Part shown: in pieces, positions 5,671-7,676 of the stretch | Position numbering within the stretch: the stretch's first letter is position 1 | How the letters are laid out: every line of letters starts with the position of its first letter | NCBI GenBank assembly: GCA_003224135.1 | Contig: QHYO01000484.1 | Coordinates: 887 to 8,562, forward strand | Origin: Acidobacteriota bacterium | Lineage (GTDB): Bacteria > Acidobacteriota > Terriglobia > Acidiferrales > UBA7541 | Direction of reading: 5' to 3' | Length of the DNA: 7,676 nt | Made by a program: the position numbers and the translations under genes | Notes under the pieces: model-generated | Seen by the model: the letters and a program-made list of their open reading frames with translations, nothing else | Databases searched by the model: none | What the model was told of the DNA's origin: nothing

Positions 5671-6284
5671 ATGTCAAGGACGAAACAAAAAGTGAAGAAG
5701 AGGAAAGTAATCCATTTTGTCTCACGGGAAGAATTCCGGAAATGGCTCGCGAAGAACCACGCAGCGGCCACGGAATTGTTCGTGAGTTTCTACAAGAAAC
5801 ACACCGGAAAAGCTGGATCCACCTACGGCGAAGCCGTGGAAGAAGCCTTGTGCTATGGCTGGATTGACGGCCTGAAGAAGCGAGTGGACGACGAAAAATT
5901 CATGCACCGGTTTTCGCCGCGTAAGGCGACGAGCACCTGGAGCGGAATCAATGTGCAACGGGCGATAGCGCTGATAGACGCCGGCAAAATGGCGCGGCTC
6001 CCGGACTTAAGGCATTCGAGGCGCGTGAAGCGAAGCGAACAGGAATTTACACCTACGAACAGGAACGCCCTGGTCTAAGTGCAATCGACAAAAAGCGGTT
6101 TATGAAGAACGCCAAAGCTTGGAAGTTTTTCGCGAACCAGCCGCCGGGCTACCAGAGACTTGCCGGCTTCTGGGTATCGAGGGCCAAACGAGAAGAGACC
6201 CGGCTGCGTCGTCTTGCAAGGCTTATCAAGGATTCCAAGGGCGGACGGCGGCTGAATATGATGTCTCCGAAGGTCGACCCGTAA
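5671..6284 (+). pseudogene. YdeI/OmpD-associated family protein, frameshifted
   Basis: Two adjoining frames encode one protein of this family, about 203 residues when joined. The first frame (5671 to about 5991) shows EFRKWL at 21-26, AVEEALCYGWIDG at 55-67, RFSPRK near 80-85 and STWSGIN at 88-94. After Met107 that frame degenerates and stops at 6078. The second frame, one position back, resumes at about 6000 with APGLKAFEAR, then GIYTYEQERPGLS, and from 6108 the C-terminal OmdA-type helical domain (AKAWKFF, QPPGYQR, FWVSRAKREETRLRRL, then GRR) to TAA at 6284. Removing one CG from the GCGCGG at 5992-5997 restores the frame and gives M-A-A-P-G-L-K, the spacing I recall for the family; a one-base loss is the alternative. 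No slippery heptamer is visible. The ATG at 5671 directly follows AAGGA, too close for a normal Shine-Dalgarno. The frame is open back to a TTG at 5596. Family role is poorly known; some members are annotated as bacteriocin-protection proteins. It may be a real mutation or an assembly error. Confidence 0.85.
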
Positions 6285-6312
6285 CGATTGCAAAGCGATT
6301 CGGGGAAAAATA

Positions 6313-6870
6313 TTACGCGCGCGCCTTGTCAATCATCTCGTCCCAAATTCTCTTGGATTTCAGAATCAACTCGACCAGCTCGCGCGCCGCGCCCTTACCG
6401 CCGTTTCGTACCGTGGTGTAGTGCGCCGCGTGCTTCACTTCTGGAGCGGCATTGCCGACGGCTACCGCGAGTCCCACTCGCCTCATGACGGTCAAGTCGG
6501 GCAAATCGTCGCCGAGGTAGGCGACCTCGTCTTCCCTAACCCCTGCTTTTTTCAAGATTTCTTCATACGCCGGGATCTTCTGGGCCTGTTTTTCGTAGAC
6601 AAATTCCACGTTTAGTTCATTCATACGTCGGCGTAACGCGGCGCTTTCGCGGCCGGTAATCACTCCCATACGCAAACCGGCGGTGCGGCCAAGCGTAAGG
6701 CCCTGGCCGTCGTGCGCATCGAACGTTTTGATTTCAAGCGCGGAGCCGTCCGGCTGCGAAAGCAGCGTCACACTGCCGTCAGTGATTGTCCCGTCCACAT
6801 CCATCAGCATCACTTTGATTTTTGCTGCGCGCTTTTTGAGGGCGGGAGAGATTTTTGGAGAACGGGACAC
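6313..6870 (-). CDS. kdsC: 3-deoxy-D-manno-octulosonate 8-phosphate phosphatase
   Basis: This cytoplasmic HAD-superfamily phosphatase of 185 residues removes phosphate from KDO-8-phosphate to release KDO, the sugar joining lipid A to the LPS core. HAD motif I is DVDGTITDG with the nucleophile Asp24 and acid/base Asp26. Motif II is VITGRES with Thr72. Motif III is Lys98 in EKQAQK. Motif IV is LGDDLPDL with Asp121, Asp122 and Asp125. FDAHDGQGL near 50-58 and the late NGGKGAARELVELIL segment are characteristic of KdsC and fit its capless tetrameric form. Length is normal for the family. The start is GTG, fixed by GGAGG 5 bases upstream (6876-6880). The usual neighbours (kdsA, kdsD, lptC, lptA) are absent; upstream is a serine hydrolase on the same strand, 122 bases away, and downstream is the broken YdeI-family gene, convergent with 28 bases between stops. 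A sister HAD enzyme such as the YrbI-like domain of CMP-sugar synthetases is less likely. Confidence 0.92.
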   Translation of the reverse strand: MSRSPKISPALKKRAAKIKVMLMDVDGTITDGSVTLLSQPDGSALEIKTFDAHDGQGLTLGRTAGLRMGVITGRESAALRRRMNELNVEFVYEKQAQKIPAYEEILKKAGVREDEVAYLGDDLPDLTVMRRVGLAVAVGNAAPEVKHAAHYTTVRNGGKGAARELVELILKSKRIWDEMIDKARA

Positions 6871-6875
6871 GCGAA

Positions 6876-6880
6876 CCTCC
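6876..6880 (-). promoter_or_regulatory. Ribosome binding site that selects the GTG start of kdsC
   Basis: GGAGG on the minus strand lies 5 bases before the GTG at 6870, an ideal spacing. It supports a start that gives the normal KdsC N-terminus. Confidence 0.7.
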
Positions 6881-6900
6881 GGCTAATGAAGTAAGCCAGC

Positions 6901-6906
6901 AGTGTA
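6901..6906 (-). promoter_or_regulatory. Candidate -10 box for kdsC
   Basis: The minus strand reads TACACT, four of six matches to TATAAT, 30 bases before the GTG. No good -35 box lies at 16-18 bases. The same eight bases, GTTACACT, appear upstream of the ABM-type gene at 3020-3027. Confidence 0.25.
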
Positions 6907-6992
6907 ACAAAATCAGGTTCGCGACTGAGGAGTCGAAGGTTCTCCAGGATGGCGGGAAAGCCGTCAGGGACACAACTCGTTATTGCGAATCG

Positions 6993-7676
6993 TTATTCTG
7001 AAGAAACGCGCTTGACCTTAAAGCGGCTTCCCGAGCTGGAATATGTGAATCCAGCTCCATCTTCATCTACCACGATGCGCGCCCAGAACTGCCGGTCTAT
7101 GAATTCGGTGGGAGAAACGGGAATCAGAGCCGATTTGAGATTGTTTCCCCAGTCCAGGACCGGCTCCTTCCCTTCGATACGAATCCGCACCTCCGCGTTC
7201 GGCTGAAAGAAGGTTTGATCGAAGCGGTAGGCTCCTACGACGCTGTGCAATTTGTCCGCCGCAACGTCAACGCGAGTCACGGAAGCGGGCGCAGCAATTT
7301 GCTCCCCGAGTGCAATTGCGGCCAAGTCGTCTGCAATTGGCGATTGCGAGACAGGCGAGTAGGAATTGCTCAGGACAATCACCGTGAGGTCTTTTTCCGG
7401 GTAGTACTCTAGAGAAGACATGAAACCCGGACTACGCCCATTGCTTGCAACCGCAAGAAGGCTGTGCTTTTTGCGGACAAACCATCCGTAATTGTTGCCT
7501 GGTTTTTCTGTCCACAATTCACTAACGGCCTGCCTAGGGAGCAGTCGGCCCTCGCCGTATGCGCGCACGAACTTCAATAGGTCGGACGTAGTGGAATAGA
7601 GCGAGCCGTTGCCTGTCTTCGCGGACCAGTCGATATACGGGGATCGTTCGAGGTCGGCGACTCCCCTGGGCTGATA
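6993..7676 (-). CDS. Class C beta-lactamase-like serine hydrolase, C-terminal part (5' end outside the window)
   Basis: The frame is open to the right edge, so 227 C-terminal residues are visible and the start is missing. The first part matches the end of the beta-lactamase family (PF00144) fold: GNGSLYSTTSDLLKFVRAY at 22-40, YGWFV near 63-67, SNGRSPGF at 78-85 and YYPEKDLTVIVLSN near 91-104. The Ser-x-x-Lys and Tyr-x-Asn motifs would lie upstream, beyond the edge. In related proteins the third motif is usually His-x-Gly before PGF; here the His position reads Ser, which is unusual. After about residue 140 comes a beta-rich extra domain beginning DKLHSVVGAYRF and ending FKVKRV, similar in place and pattern to the DUF3471-type domain found behind many of these hydrolases. 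Such proteins are mostly periplasmic or secreted peptidases, esterases or D-amino-acid amidases rather than resistance enzymes. It lies 122 bases upstream of kdsC on the same strand with no clear terminator between. Confidence 0.85.
   Translation of the reverse strand, partial: YQPRGVADLERSPYIDWSAKTGNGSLYSTTSDLLKFVRAYGEGRLLPRQAVSELWTEKPGNNYGWFVRKKHSLLAVASNGRSPGFMSSLEYYPEKDLTVIVLSNSYSPVSQSPIADDLAAIALGEQIAAPASVTRVDVAADKLHSVVGAYRFDQTFFQPNAEVRIRIEGKEPVLDWGNNLKSALIPVSPTEFIDRQFWARIVVDEDGAGFTYSSSGSRFKVKRVSSE

Noticed and set aside
5986..5989. AAAA run near the frameshift as a programmed slippage site
   Set aside because: It does not form an X-XXY-YYZ heptamer in frame, and slippage there gives a product one residue longer than the spacing I recall for the family.
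6922..6935. Five-base-pair hairpin (CGACT with AGTCG) between the edge hydrolase and kdsC
   Set aside because: The stem is short and no T-run directly follows on the minus strand.
6977..6997. Direct repeat TCGTTATT, two copies 13 bases apart, at the end of the edge hydrolase
   Set aside because: It is short, overlaps coding sequence and has no further copies nearby; likely chance.

Overview
The window reads as chromosomal DNA of a Gram-negative soil-type bacterium. A kdsC gene implies an LPS-type outer membrane. Several products carry Sec- or Tat-type export signals, and the mix of families (class A beta-lactamase of PER/VEB type, secreted cyanophycinase, CocE/NonD hydrolase, class C-like serine hydrolase with a C-terminal extra domain) is common in Acidobacteriota. 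That assignment is an inference from gene content and moderate-to-high GC; no marker gene is present to prove it.

Layout. 1-358 holds no secure gene, only a minus-strand frame (86-340) whose C-terminal half resembles the end of a DUF1573-like beta-sandwich domain and is probably a remnant. 359-1342 (-) is a secreted peptidase S51/cyanophycinase-like enzyme. 1512-2393 (+) is an exported class A beta-lactamase with all catalytic motifs. 2394-2629 is a convergent gap with two hairpins, one a strong terminator-like stem, plus a doubtful 29-codon basic frame. 2630-2956 (-) is a small ABM-type alpha/beta-barrel protein. 3195-5129 (+) is a large exported CocE/NonD (peptidase S15-like) hydrolase close to alpha-amino-acid ester hydrolases, behind a good sigma70-like promoter. 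5151-5561 (-) is a four-helix DUF1761 membrane protein. 5671-6284 (+) is a YdeI/OmpD-associated family gene broken by a frameshift. 6313-6870 (-) is kdsC. 6993-7676 (-) is the C-terminal part of a class C beta-lactamase-like serine hydrolase that runs off the right edge.

The eight main genes sit mostly on alternating strands, with three divergent and three convergent junctions, so nearly every gene must be its own transcription unit and there is no metabolic operon. The only loose link is that three serine hydrolases related to beta-lactam or amino-acid-ester chemistry lie within 6.2 kb. I see no mobile element, CRISPR array, tRNA or rRNA. I do not see a convincing new multi-gene system. The observations most worth checking are the frameshifted YdeI-family gene, the unexplained 3' region after the beta-lactamase, and the altered active-site motif of the edge hydrolase.
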